Shown piece by piece: positions 1 through 7,865 of a stretch of DNA of 64,000 nt (position 1 is its first letter; every line of letters starts with the position of its first letter). The stretch is from NCBI RefSeq assembly GCF_958405895.1, contig NZ_CATZAR010000002.1; one strand, written 5' to 3'. A program made the translations under genes and the position numbers. The notes beneath the pieces are model-generated. The model did not search any database, was not told the origin of the DNA, and saw nothing but the letters and a program-made list of their open reading frames with translations. This DNA is from Ralstonia thomasii. GTDB taxonomy: Bacteria; Pseudomonadota; Gammaproteobacteria; Burkholderiales; Burkholderiaceae.

Positions 1-864
1 GTGAAGAAGTGCGACGTGATCCTGCCGCTGGTGGCCATCGCCACGCCGTCGACCTACGTCAAAGACCCGCTGCGCGTGTTCGAACTGGACTTTGAAGCCA
101 ACCTGCCGATCGTTCGCTCGGCAGCCAAGTACGGCAAGCACCTGGTCTTCCCGTCGACCTCCGAGGTCTACGGGATGTGCAGCGATTCGGAATTCGATCC
201 AGAAGCCTCGCCGCTGGTCTACGGCCCGATCAACAAGCCGCGCTGGATCTACGCATGCTCCAAGCAGTTGATGGACCGCGTGATCTGGGGTTACGGCATG
301 GAAGGCCTGAACTTCACGCTGTTCCGTCCGTTCAACTGGATCGGCCCGGGCCTCGACTCGATCTACACCCCGAAGGAAGGTTCGTCGCGCGTGGTGACGC
401 AATTCCTCGGTCACATCGTGCGCGGCGAGAACATCAAGCTCGTCGACGGCGGCAGCCAGAAACGCGCCTTCACGTATATCGATGACGGCATCGACGCACT
501 GGTACGCATCATCGCCAACAAGGACGGCGTGGCCTCGGGCAAGATCTACAACATTGGCAACCCGTCAAACAACTACTCGGTGCGCGAGCTGGCCAACATG
601 ATGCTGGAACAAGCCGCCCAGATCGACGAGTACAAGGACACCGCCAAGCAGGTTCAACTGGTGGAAACGACCTCCGGCGCCTACTACGGCAACGGCTACC
701 AGGACGTGCAGAACCGCGTGCCGAAGATCGCCAACACCATGGAAGACCTCGGCTGGAAGCCGACCACCGTGATGAAGGACGCGCTGGCGAACATCTTCGA
801 AGCGTATCGCACGCACGTGGCTGAAGCCCGCAGCCTGGTCGAAGACGGCAACGGCAACAAGTAA
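1..864 (+). CDS. UDP-4-keto-pentose/UDP-xylose synthase-type NAD-dependent epimerase (5' truncated by window)
   Basis: An extended short-chain dehydrogenase related to the decarboxylase half of ArnA. It is expected to oxidise and decarboxylate UDP-glucuronate to UDP-4-keto-pentose, and in Ralstonia relatives a bifunctional enzyme of this type also releases UDP-xylose. The visible part holds the S-T-SEVYG serine motif, the YACSK catalytic Tyr-Lys pair and the 'RPFNWIGPGLD' substrate loop typical of ArnA. The N-terminal Rossmann glycine motif (about 50-60 residues) is missing because the gene begins upstream of base 1; the GTG at base 1 is internal. The deformylase-like gene follows after 35 bp, consistent with an Arn-like lipid A or undecaprenyl-linked aminoarabinose operon. 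Confidence 0.9.
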   Translation: MKKCDVILPLVAIATPSTYVKDPLRVFELDFEANLPIVRSAAKYGKHLVFPSTSEVYGMCSDSEFDPEASPLVYGPINKPRWIYACSKQLMDRVIWGYGMEGLNFTLFRPFNWIGPGLDSIYTPKEGSSRVVTQFLGHIVRGENIKLVDGGSQKRAFTYIDDGIDALVRIIANKDGVASGKIYNIGNPSNNYSVRELANMMLEQAAQIDEYKDTAKQVQLVETTSGAYYGNGYQDVQNRVPKIANTMEDLGWKPTTVMKDALANIFEAYRTHVAEARSLVEDGNGNK

Positions 865-899
865 AAGCCGCATCTCAGTCGCACCTTCCGCGCAGGTTC

Positions 900-1793
900 A
901 TGGCCCTCATCGTCCTCAAGATTGACGTCGACACCCTGCGCGGCACCCGCGAAGGCGTACCCAACCTCGCGCGCATGCTGCGCGAGCACGAAGCTGGCGC
1001 AACCTTCCTTTTCAGCCTCGGCCCGGATCACACCGGCTGGGCGCTGCGCCGGGCCTTCCGCCCCGGTTTCCTGAAAAAAGTCTCCCGCACGTCAGTCGTC
1101 GAGCATTACGGCTTTCGTACGCTGATGTACGGCGTGCTGCTGCCCGGACCAGACATCGGCCGCAAAGCCGCTGCCGAAATGCGCGCCATTGGCGAAGCAG
1201 GTTTCGAGACTGGCATCCACACGTGGGACCACGTTCTCTGGCAGGACAACGTGCGCCAGCGCGATGCCGGCTGGACCGCGCGCCAAATGACCGCGGCTCA
1301 CGCGCGTTTCACCCAGGTATTCGGCAAGCCTCCCGTGACGCACGGCGCTGCGGGCTGGCAGATGAACGACCACGCCTTCCGCCAGATCGACAACTGGGGC
1401 ATGGCCTACGCCTCCGACGGCCGGGGCACGCATCCGTACATCCCGAGCGTTGACGGCAAAGCGCTGAACCACGTGCAATTGCCGACCACGCTGCCTACGC
1501 TGGACGAACTGATTGGCGTGGAAGACATCACCCTCGACAACGTCGCCCGGCACATCCTGAAGATGACCGAGTCCGACCGCGACCAGGTATTTACCTTGCA
1601 TGCAGAACTTGAAGGGCAGAAACTCGCCCCGATCTTCAGCGAGTTGCTGCGAGGCTGGCGCGCGCAAGGCCATCGGCTTGGGTCGATGGGCGATTACTAC
1701 GCAACGCTCGATCGCAGTACCCTGCCCGTGCAGCCCGTCACGTGGGGCGAAGTTGCCGGCCGCAGCGGCAGCCTGATCGTTCAACCGGCCTGA
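900..1793 (+). CDS. arnD: ArnD-like polysaccharide deacetylase (4-deoxy-4-formamido-arabinose-phosphoundecaprenol deformylase)
   Basis: A 297-residue NodB-fold deacetylase. ArnD removes the formyl group from 4-formamido-arabinose phosphoundecaprenol on the inner membrane during aminoarabinose modification of lipid A. The sequence shows the early metal-binding Asp pair region (LKIDVDTLRGT), the 'ETGIHTWDHVLWQ' stretch with the H-x3-H metal pair and a late 'FTLHAELEG' histidine motif. These are the arrangements seen in ArnD rather than in peptidoglycan deacetylases. It begins with ATG, 35 bp downstream of the ArnA-like gene, so the two are probably co-transcribed. Assignment to ArnD rather than another NodB relative rests partly on that neighbour. 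Confidence 0.85.
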   Translation: MALIVLKIDVDTLRGTREGVPNLARMLREHEAGATFLFSLGPDHTGWALRRAFRPGFLKKVSRTSVVEHYGFRTLMYGVLLPGPDIGRKAAAEMRAIGEAGFETGIHTWDHVLWQDNVRQRDAGWTARQMTAAHARFTQVFGKPPVTHGAAGWQMNDHAFRQIDNWGMAYASDGRGTHPYIPSVDGKALNHVQLPTTLPTLDELIGVEDITLDNVARHILKMTESDRDQVFTLHAELEGQKLAPIFSELLRGWRAQGHRLGSMGDYYATLDRSTLPVQPVTWGEVAGRSGSLIVQPA

Positions 1794-1888
1794 TCCTCAC
1801 GATCTCCAGTCGGGCGGCAGGCGCAGCGCCTGAGCATTGCCCGTCCACGAGCTTTCCGTCTCTTCCCCGCGGTTTTCCGGAACACACC

Positions 1889-2353
1889 ATGCCTGTCACG
1901 CTCGACCAGCCTCTTCCCGATTTCTCCGCACCGGCCACCAGTGGCATCACGTTCTCGCCGGCGTCACAGCGCGGCAAGATCGTCGTGCTGTATTTCTATC
2001 CGAAGGACAACACCCCCGGCTGCACCACCGAGGCGATGAACTTCCGTGACCAGTACGACGCCTTTGAAGCCGCCGGCGCCGTGGTGTTCGGCATCTCGCG
2101 CGACAGCCTGAAATCGCACGAAAACTTCAAGGCGAAACTGGAGATGCCGTTCGAGCTGATTTCCGACGCCGACGAAGCCGTCTGCAACATCTTTGACACG
2201 ATCAAGATGAAGAAGATGTACGGCAAGGACGTGCGCGGCATCGAGCGCAGCACATTCCTGATCGACAACAAGGGCGTGCTGCGCAGGGAATGGCGTGGCG
2301 TGAAAGTGCCCAACCATGTGGATGATGTTCTGACGGCGGTACGCGCGCTGTAA
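1889..2353 (+). CDS. bcp: thioredoxin-dependent peroxiredoxin (Bcp/PrxQ)
   Basis: A 154-residue peroxiredoxin of the Bcp/PrxQ class that reduces H2O2 and organic peroxides using thioredoxin. The peroxidatic cysteine is Cys45 in the TPGCTTE motif. The usual resolving cysteine five residues later is a methionine here; the only other cysteine is Cys99 (DEAVCNIF), which could be an alternative resolving residue. The open frame extends upstream to 1742, but the ATG at 1889 gives the normal family N-terminus (MPVTLDQPLPDF), so I chose it. It follows the arnD-like gene by 95 bp and is probably a separate unit. Confidence 0.93.
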   Translation: MPVTLDQPLPDFSAPATSGITFSPASQRGKIVVLYFYPKDNTPGCTTEAMNFRDQYDAFEAAGAVVFGISRDSLKSHENFKAKLEMPFELISDADEAVCNIFDTIKMKKMYGKDVRGIERSTFLIDNKGVLRREWRGVKVPNHVDDVLTAVRAL

Positions 2354-2816
2354 CAGCAAGGTAGCCACCCGTCGGAAAAGCGCCCGTACGGCTTCTGGCG
2401 TTTGCTTTTCCGTCGATTTCGCATCGTCCGTCGTGATCAGTTTGCGCCGCACCACACGTCACATGTGACAGATTGCAAATCACAAAAGCTTCCGATACAG
2501 TCGGAACCGATGAGTACGAAATCCGGATGCCATTCCGATAGCCCACGACGGTACCGGCGGCCAAGTTGGCCTGATACCGCTTCTGCGTTTTTCCCGGCAA
2601 GCAGGCTGGGCAGAACGTCCGAATCGTGCAGCTTGTCGTGGCGTTCATCCAGGCCGCCTCACCTCTCGCAGGTCATGGCGGCTTTTTTGTGGCCGTCGTC
2701 TGCGCGTCAAACGTCGCGACGCGCCCATCCGTTTTCCCGCGTTTTCCGCCAGCACCGCCTCGCCACGTGCGCGGGCGGTGTTTCGTCGTTGTTCCACCCA
2801 GAGAGGTAATCGAAGC
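2354..2816. other. 463-bp gene-free region between bcp and phoH
   Basis: I see no credible protein gene here. The region contains a possible sigma-70 promoter near 2470-2500 (TTGCAA followed about 16-17 bp later by GATACA) and a strong rho-independent terminator at 2653-2688 on the plus strand. Nothing encoded explains that terminator, so a small RNA of roughly 150-190 nt ending there is possible. The phoH ribosome-binding site (agagagg) lies at about 2800-2806. Confidence 0.5.
2653..2688 (+). terminator. rho-independent terminator upstream of phoH
   Basis: GCCGCC ... GGCGGC stem with an inner ACCT/AGGT stem, followed by six T. It lies about 300 bp after the bcp stop codon, so it ends either a long bcp 3' UTR or an independent small RNA. 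Confidence 0.75.
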
Positions 2817-4544
2817 ATGCCGCTGCCGACCATGCCCACCCAGCCAGCCCAATTGCTTGACCCGGCTGAATTCAAGCCTTTCGGCAAAGCCGGAAAGCCG
2901 AAGGCGGGTCAGGAACCTCGAAAACCGGTGCCAGCGCTCGAGCGCGAGGCGTTATCAGAAACCGGCCGTGCGCAACCTAAACGCAATGCAGCCAGCCCGG
3001 CCCGCGCCCGCTCGGGCGAAGCTTCCCCCATGGCGAAAGAGGGCCCACGCGAACACGCCGGCATCGTCGCCAAGGCGGTTGACAAGGTGAGCGCAGCCGG
3101 CAAATCGACCGAAACCGCTGCCCGCCGCCGCGCTCGCCGCGATGAGGGCCCGACCAAGCTGTTCGTGCTCGACACCAACGTGCTGATGCACGATCCGACA
3201 TCGCTCTTCCGTTTTGAAGAGCACGACGTCTATCTGCCGATGATGACGTTGGAAGAGCTGGACAACCACAAGAAGGGCATGAGCGAAGTCGCGCGCAATG
3301 CCCGTACGGTCAGTCGCACGCTCGACCAGCTTGTGGCGGGCACCGATGGCGTCATGGACGACGGCCTGCCGCTCGCCAAGCTCGGCAACCGCGATGCGCA
3401 GGGGCGCCTGTTCTTCCAGACGCGTCTGAATGACATCAAGCTGCCCGACGGTCTGCCGCAGGGCAAGGCCGACAATCAGATCCTGGGCGTGGTGGCCGCG
3501 TTGCAGCAGCAACGTCCGGATCGATCCGTCGTGCTGGTGTCCAAGGACATCAACATGCGGATCAAGGCGCGCGCCCTCGGCCTGCCGGCGGAGGACTACT
3601 TCAACGACCGCGTGCTGGAAGACACCGACCTGCTCTACAGCGGCATCATGGCCCTGCCGGCGGACTTCTGGCAGAAGCACGGCAAAAACATCGAGAGCTG
3701 GCAGGACCCCAAGACGGGTACGACGTTCTACCGCTTGTCCGGCCCGCTGGTGCCATCGTTCCTGGTCAACCAGTTTGTCTTCCTTGAACCGAATGACGGC
3801 AGTCTGCCGCTGTATGCGCAAGTCAAGGAGCTGAACGGCAAAACCGCCGTGCTGCAGACGCTCAAGGACTACACGCACCAGAAGAACAACGTCTGGGGCG
3901 TGACCGCGCGCAACCGTGAGCAGAACTTCGCGCTGAACCTGCTGATGCATCCGGAAGTCGACTTCGTTTCGCTGCTTGGCCAGGCTGGTACGGGCAAGAC
4001 GCTGCTGGCACTGGCGGCAGGCCTGGAGCAGGTGCTGGATCAGAAGCTCTACAACGAGATCATCATCACGCGCGCCACGGTGCCTGTGGGTGAAGACATC
4101 GGCTTCCTGCCCGGCACGGAAGAAGAAAAGATGCAGCCGTGGATGGGCGCCTTCGACGACAACCTCGAGGTCCTGCAAAAGTCCGACGACAATGCCGGCG
4201 AGTGGGGCCGTGCCGCCACGCAGGAGTTGATCCGCTCGCGCATCAAGGTCAAGAGCATGAACTTCATGCGCGGCCGCACCTTCGTCAACAAGTTCCTGAT
4301 CATCGACGAGGCGCAAAACCTGACGCCCAAGCAGATGAAGACGCTGGTCACGCGCGCGGGCCCCGGCACCAAGATCGTCTGCCTGGGGAACATCGCGCAG
4401 ATCGACACGCCCTATCTGACGGAAGGCTCGTCGGGCCTGACTTACGTGGTGGATCGCTTCAAGGGATGGAGCCACAGCGGGCATATCACGCTGGCGCGCG
4501 GTGAGCGTTCGCGACTCGCAGATCACGCCTCAGACGTGCTTTAG
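2817..4544 (+). CDS. phoH: PhoH-family ATPase with N-terminal PIN domain
   Basis: A 575-residue PIN-PhoH (PhoH2-type) protein. Residues about 1-110 are basic and low-complexity, and probably disordered. Residues about 115-260 form a PIN nuclease-like domain with acidic residues in LDTNVLMHD, TLEELD, KADNQILG and SKDINM. Residues about 360-575 form the PhoH ATPase, with Walker A GQAGTGKT and Walker B-like FLIIDEAQN. Known PhoH2 proteins couple RNA cleavage to helicase-like ATP hydrolysis; the substrate in this organism is unknown. The ATG at 2817 is preceded by an agagagg ribosome-binding site, and is preferred over an in-frame start at 2778. A terminator follows at 4593. Confidence 0.92.
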   Translation: MPLPTMPTQPAQLLDPAEFKPFGKAGKPKAGQEPRKPVPALEREALSETGRAQPKRNAASPARARSGEASPMAKEGPREHAGIVAKAVDKVSAAGKSTETAARRRARRDEGPTKLFVLDTNVLMHDPTSLFRFEEHDVYLPMMTLEELDNHKKGMSEVARNARTVSRTLDQLVAGTDGVMDDGLPLAKLGNRDAQGRLFFQTRLNDIKLPDGLPQGKADNQILGVVAALQQQRPDRSVVLVSKDINMRIKARALGLPAEDYFNDRVLEDTDLLYSGIMALPADFWQKHGKNIESWQDPKTGTTFYRLSGPLVPSFLVNQFVFLEPNDGSLPLYAQVKELNGKTAVLQTLKDYTHQKNNVWGVTARNREQNFALNLLMHPEVDFVSLLGQAGTGKTLLALAAGLEQVLDQKLYNEIIITRATVPVGEDIGFLPGTEEEKMQPWMGAFDDNLEVLQKSDDNAGEWGRAATQELIRSRIKVKSMNFMRGRTFVNKFLIIDEAQNLTPKQMKTLVTRAGPGTKIVCLGNIAQIDTPYLTEGSSGLTYVVDRFKGWSHSGHITLARGERSRLADHASDVL

Positions 4545-4592
4545 AAATCACATCGCGGCAACGTCATCAGCCGCAAACCGTTGTGCCATCGG

Positions 4593-4619
4593 GCCTCGCG
4601 ATTGCGTGGCCTTTTTTTT
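4593..4619 (+). terminator. rho-independent terminator after phoH
   Basis: GCC-T-CGC/GCG-T-GGC stem with one mismatch, GATT loop, then eight T. It sits 50 bp after the phoH stop. Confidence 0.75.
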
Positions 4620-4662
4620 GCTGCATCTTCGGCACCTCTCTTTTCTTCCCTGATGGAGGCCA

Positions 4663-5091
4663 ATGATGCCCATGCAGCAAAACCTGCAGACCCGATCGCG
4701 CTTGACCCTGACGTCGGCCGCGCTGGCGATGATGCTGTCCGCCGGCGCGTCCATTGCGCTCGCCGACAACCTCACGCCAAAGACCGCCGGCCAGATCAGC
4801 TACGTCTGCGGCGGCGTTGCGCAGGACGAGCAGCAGGCGCTGAACAGTGAAGCCCGCAACTACAACCTCTCTCTGCTGTTTACGCAAGGCGCGCGCGGCG
4901 AGTATCTGGCCGACGTCGACGTCCAGCTCACGCGACACGGCAAGGAGGTCGCAAGCTTCCGCGCCGACGGCCCGCGCTGTCTGATCAAGGCACCGCCGGC
5001 CAGCTACAACGTCATCGCCACATACCAAGGCACCACCAAGCGGGCGACGGTGCAGACGGGCAGCACGCGCAACGTCCAACTACGCTGGTAA
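4663..5091 (+). CDS. conserved secreted protein of unknown function
   Basis: A 142-residue protein with a Sec-type signal peptide (basic start, hydrophobic core, cleavage likely near ASIALA-DN at about residue 30-35). The mature part is predicted to be beta-rich, with two cysteines (YVCGG and PRCLIK), and resembles small periplasmic carboxypeptidase-regulatory-like or transthyretin-like sandwiches. I do not recognise a named family. The ATG at 4663 lies just after a gatggagg ribosome-binding site. Tandem ATGs at 4663 and 4666 and another at 4672 make the exact start uncertain by up to three codons. Confidence 0.75.
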   Translation: MMPMQQNLQTRSRLTLTSAALAMMLSAGASIALADNLTPKTAGQISYVCGGVAQDEQQALNSEARNYNLSLLFTQGARGEYLADVDVQLTRHGKEVASFRADGPRCLIKAPPASYNVIATYQGTTKRATVQTGSTRNVQLRW

Positions 5092-5232
5092 ACCTGCCCG
5101 CAAAGCGCGACGCCATCAGGGCAAAATTCGCAGACCCGCGCCCTGCTTGGCGTTGCGCCTCGCCAACACGCAGTTTGGCTTTCTGACGCGGCGCGCATAG
5201 CATGCTCGCTATCCGGACTCTCCTGATGGCCA

Positions 5233-5982
5233 ATGCTCACGCGGCACAGCTTTCCCCACGGCAACATGCGACTGGCAGGCGCCGCCCTGCTGGCGCTGGT
5301 GTGCCTGCTGTCCGCATGCTCCTCGACCCCGACCCGCTCCACCGCCTCGCGCGATACTGGCCTGCGCACGCGCGGCGCCCCGATCCAGGATCCGAGCGCC
5401 GGTCTGGAAGAAATCTCCATCGAAGCCATGGCGCTGGTCGGCACGCCCTACCGCTACGGCGGCAATACACCCGACAGCGGCTTCGATTGCAGCGGGCTCG
5501 TGCGCTACGTCGTGCAACGCGCTGCGTCTGTGAACCTGCCGCGTACCGCCGCCGAAATGGGCCGCCGCGGCACCTCACTGGATCGCCGCGATGTTGCATC
5601 GGGCGACCTCGTCTTCTTCAACACGACCGGCCAGCCGAACTCGCACGTGGGCATCTATGTCGGGCAGAACCGGTTTGTCCACGCACCGGCCACAGGCGGC
5701 ACGGTGCGCCTTGAAGACATGACCAAGTCTTATTGGGCCAACCGCTACGGGGGCGCACGCCGTGTCGTGGCCGTGAGCAACCTGCCCGATGCACCGGCGC
5801 CGACCATCGCCCCCATCACGCCGGCGCCCGTCAGCCCTGCCAGCCCAATCGACGATGATCCGCTCGGTACCCTCGCCCGCACACGCGATGCTCAGGCCGA
5901 CAGCCTGATGTCGACACGCGTGCCGGCGGCTGCGACGCCGCCTGCGGATGACGACCCCATCGCGCGCTTTGCCACGCAGTAG
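5233..5982 (+). CDS. NlpC/P60-family lipoprotein (putative murein endopeptidase)
   Basis: A 249-residue lipoprotein. The N-terminus has a lipobox (LLSAC) at about residue 30, so it should be anchored to the outer membrane. Residues about 60-175 form an NlpC/P60 papain-like domain: Cys in FDCSGLV, His in NSHVGIYVG, and a further polar residue near VHAPA. Such enzymes cleave D-Glu-mesoDAP bonds in peptidoglycan (Spr/MepS-like). The last about 70 residues are rich in Pro, Ala and Asp and probably unstructured. An alternative in-frame ATG lies 11 codons downstream (MRLAGAALL) and would give a more typical signal peptide. A strong terminator follows 21 bp after the stop. Confidence 0.9.
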   Translation: MLTRHSFPHGNMRLAGAALLALVCLLSACSSTPTRSTASRDTGLRTRGAPIQDPSAGLEEISIEAMALVGTPYRYGGNTPDSGFDCSGLVRYVVQRAASVNLPRTAAEMGRRGTSLDRRDVASGDLVFFNTTGQPNSHVGIYVGQNRFVHAPATGGTVRLEDMTKSYWANRYGGARRVVAVSNLPDAPAPTIAPITPAPVSPASPIDDDPLGTLARTRDAQADSLMSTRVPAAATPPADDDPIARFATQ

Positions 5983-6003
5983 CGCATCGCTCGCCCCAAT
6001 GCA

Positions 6004-6035
6004 AAACGCCCACCGGTTTGGTGGGCGTTTCGTTT
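6004..6035 (+). terminator. terminator between the NlpC/P60 gene and pit (possibly bidirectional)
   Basis: Perfect AAACGCCCACC ... GGTGGGCGTTT stem of 11 bp with a five-base loop, followed on the plus strand by cgttttt. The flanking A-run on the 5' side means it could also serve the convergent pit gene. Confidence 0.85.
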
Positions 6036-6064
6036 TTGCGAAGTGAATCCGAGGCCGGCTTTGC

Positions 6065-7075
6065 TTACAGCACGTGTCGACCGATCCACCAGGCGATGGC
6101 CGCCATGAACGCCGACGCGGGAATCGTCAACACCCACGCCCAGACGATGTTGCCTGCCACCCCCCAGCGCACGGCAGAAGCTTTCTGCGCCGCGCCCACA
6201 CCGACAATGGCGCCTGTGATGGTGTGCGTCGTCGACACTGGCACGCCCAACGCCGAAGCGAAGAACAGCGTCATGGCGCCACCGGTTTCCGCGCAGAAAC
6301 CGCCGACCGGCTTGAGCTTGGTGATCTTCTGACCCATCGTGCGCACGATCCGCCAGCCACCCAGCAGCGTACCCAAGCCGATCGCCACATAGCAGCAGAC
6401 GATGACCCAGATCGGCGGTTCGGTTGCCGTGGCCGACGCGTAGCCGCCCGCAATCAGCAGCATCCAGATGATGCCGATGGTCTTCTGCGCATCGTTGCCG
6501 CCATGGCCCAGGCTGTACAGCGAAGCGGAGAGCAGTTGCAAGCGCCGGAACCATCGGTCCACCTTGGATGGCGGCGTTCGGAAGAACAGCCAGGACACCG
6601 CCACCATCAAGAGCGAGCCGAGGATAAAACCCAGCAACGGCGAAATCAGGATGAACGCCACGGTCTTGAGCAAGCCACTGGCCACCAGCGAGCCCGTGCC
6701 GGACTTGGCCACAGCCGCGCCTACCAAGCCACCGATGAGCGCGTGCGACGAGCTGGACGGAATGCCGTAGTACCACGTGATGATGTTCCACGCGATGGCG
6801 CCGACCAACGCCCCGAAGATGACGTAATGATCGACGATGGACGGATCAATCGTGTCCCGTCCCACCGTGGTTGCCACCTTGAGGTGGAAGATGAAAATGG
6901 CGATCACGTTGCAGGCAGCGGCCATGGCCACTGCCTGCTGCGGCTTGAGCACGCCGGTCGACACCACCGTCGCAATGGAGTTGGCCGCGTCGTGAAAGCC
7001 ATTCATGAAGTCGAACACAATGGCCAGCGCCACCAGCAGAACGACCACCCAGAGACTGATCTGAAGCGTATGCAT
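6065..7075 (-). CDS. pit: PiT-family low-affinity inorganic phosphate transporter
   Basis: A 336-residue polytopic membrane protein of the PiT family. It moves metal-phosphate complexes by proton symport. Both family signature repeats are visible: FDFMNGFHDAANSIAT near the N-terminus and GGNDAQKTIG in the middle, with a late ALGVPVSTTHT motif. The start at 7075 (MHTLQISLW) gives a normal family N-terminus; the longer reading frame adds an Arg-rich leader and was rejected. It is 14 bp downstream of the DUF47 gene and clearly in its operon. The pairing is typical of Pit systems with a PhoU-like regulator. Confidence 0.95.
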   Translation of the reverse strand: MHTLQISLWVVVLLVALAIVFDFMNGFHDAANSIATVVSTGVLKPQQAVAMAAACNVIAIFIFHLKVATTVGRDTIDPSIVDHYVIFGALVGAIAWNIITWYYGIPSSSSHALIGGLVGAAVAKSGTGSLVASGLLKTVAFILISPLLGFILGSLLMVAVSWLFFRTPPSKVDRWFRRLQLLSASLYSLGHGGNDAQKTIGIIWMLLIAGGYASATATEPPIWVIVCCYVAIGLGTLLGGWRIVRTMGQKITKLKPVGGFCAETGGAMTLFFASALGVPVSTTHTITGAIVGVGAAQKASAVRWGVAGNIVWAWVLTIPASAFMAAIAWWIGRHVL

Positions 7076-7089
7076 GAGGCGTCGTCTCG

Positions 7090-7716
7090 TCAGGCGTTTT
7101 CGAGCACGATGCCTTCGATGATGTTGGCGACATCCTCGCAACGGTCGGTGATGCTCTCCAGTTGTTCGTAGATCGCCTTGAGCTTGATCAGCAGCTTGAT
7201 GTCGTTCTCGGTGCGAAACAGCTTGGCCATGGCAGCGCGCATCACGCGATCGGCATCCGACTCAAGACGGTCGATTTCGTGGGCAATGGTGAGGATCTGG
7301 CGGCCGTTGTTCATGTCGCTGAGCAGCGCCACGGCCTTGCGGACTTCCTCGCAGCAAGCCACGCAGATGGTCGCGAGCTGGCGCGCCTCGTCCGTCACGT
7401 TGGTCACGTCGTACAACGAGATGGTGAGCGACACGTCTTCCATCAGGTCGAGGATGTCGTCCATCGTCGTGATCAACTTGTGGATCTCGTCGCGATCAAG
7501 CGGGGTGATGAAAGTCTTGTGCAGCAGTTCGATCGTGTCATGCGTGATGCGATCGGCCTTCTTTTCAAAATTCTGCACGTTGCGTGCATGCATTTCGGCA
7601 TTGGGCAAATCGTTGACCAGCTCCTTCAGCGCGTGGGCCGCCTTGACGGCGCACTCGGCGTGCTGGTTGAAGTACTCAAAAAACTTGCCTTCGGTGGGCA
7701 TGAAGCGACCGAACAT
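7090..7716 (-). CDS. DUF47 / PhoU-like phosphate transport regulator
   Basis: A 208-residue all-helical protein of the DUF47 family, distantly related to PhoU, which usually accompanies and modulates Pit transporters. The start MFGRFMPTEGKFFEYFNQH is the canonical DUF47 N-terminus and is preceded by an aagga ribosome-binding site. The upstream in-frame extension of 28 codons was rejected. Acidic helix motifs (ERLESDADRVMR, HDTIELLHKTF) match metal-binding PhoU-type helices. It is the first gene of a two-gene operon with pit. Confidence 0.93.
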   Translation of the reverse strand: MFGRFMPTEGKFFEYFNQHAECAVKAAHALKELVNDLPNAEMHARNVQNFEKKADRITHDTIELLHKTFITPLDRDEIHKLITTMDDILDLMEDVSLTISLYDVTNVTDEARQLATICVACCEEVRKAVALLSDMNNGRQILTIAHEIDRLESDADRVMRAAMAKLFRTENDIKLLIKLKAIYEQLESITDRCEDVANIIEGIVLENA

Positions 7717-7752
7717 GATGATCCTTGGGAACGGAAAAAAGCAGGAGTCGTA

Positions 7753-7783
7753 AAAACAACGCCGGACGGGATCACCGCCGGCG
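7753..7783 (-). terminator. rho-independent terminator after dnaB
   Basis: On the minus strand: CGCCGG ... CCGGCG stem followed by ttgttttt. It lies about 85 bp after the dnaB stop and before the DUF47-pit operon. Confidence 0.75.
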
Positions 7784-7865
7784 CTGTCATTAAAACGCAA
7801 TATTTTACCGGAACCAGCCTCGCGACATGCGTGGCACGTTGTGGCAGGCCGACACGAATTACACG

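Noticed and set aside
2500..2690. 6S RNA or SRP RNA in the bcp-phoH gap
   Set aside because: No conserved 6S bubble sequence or SRP tetraloop/GGAAGG motif visible; kept only as an unnamed small-RNA candidate.
2955..4526. 523-codon open frame on the minus strand opposite phoH
   Set aside because: Shadow frame; the plus strand has clear PIN and PhoH motifs and a good ribosome-binding site.
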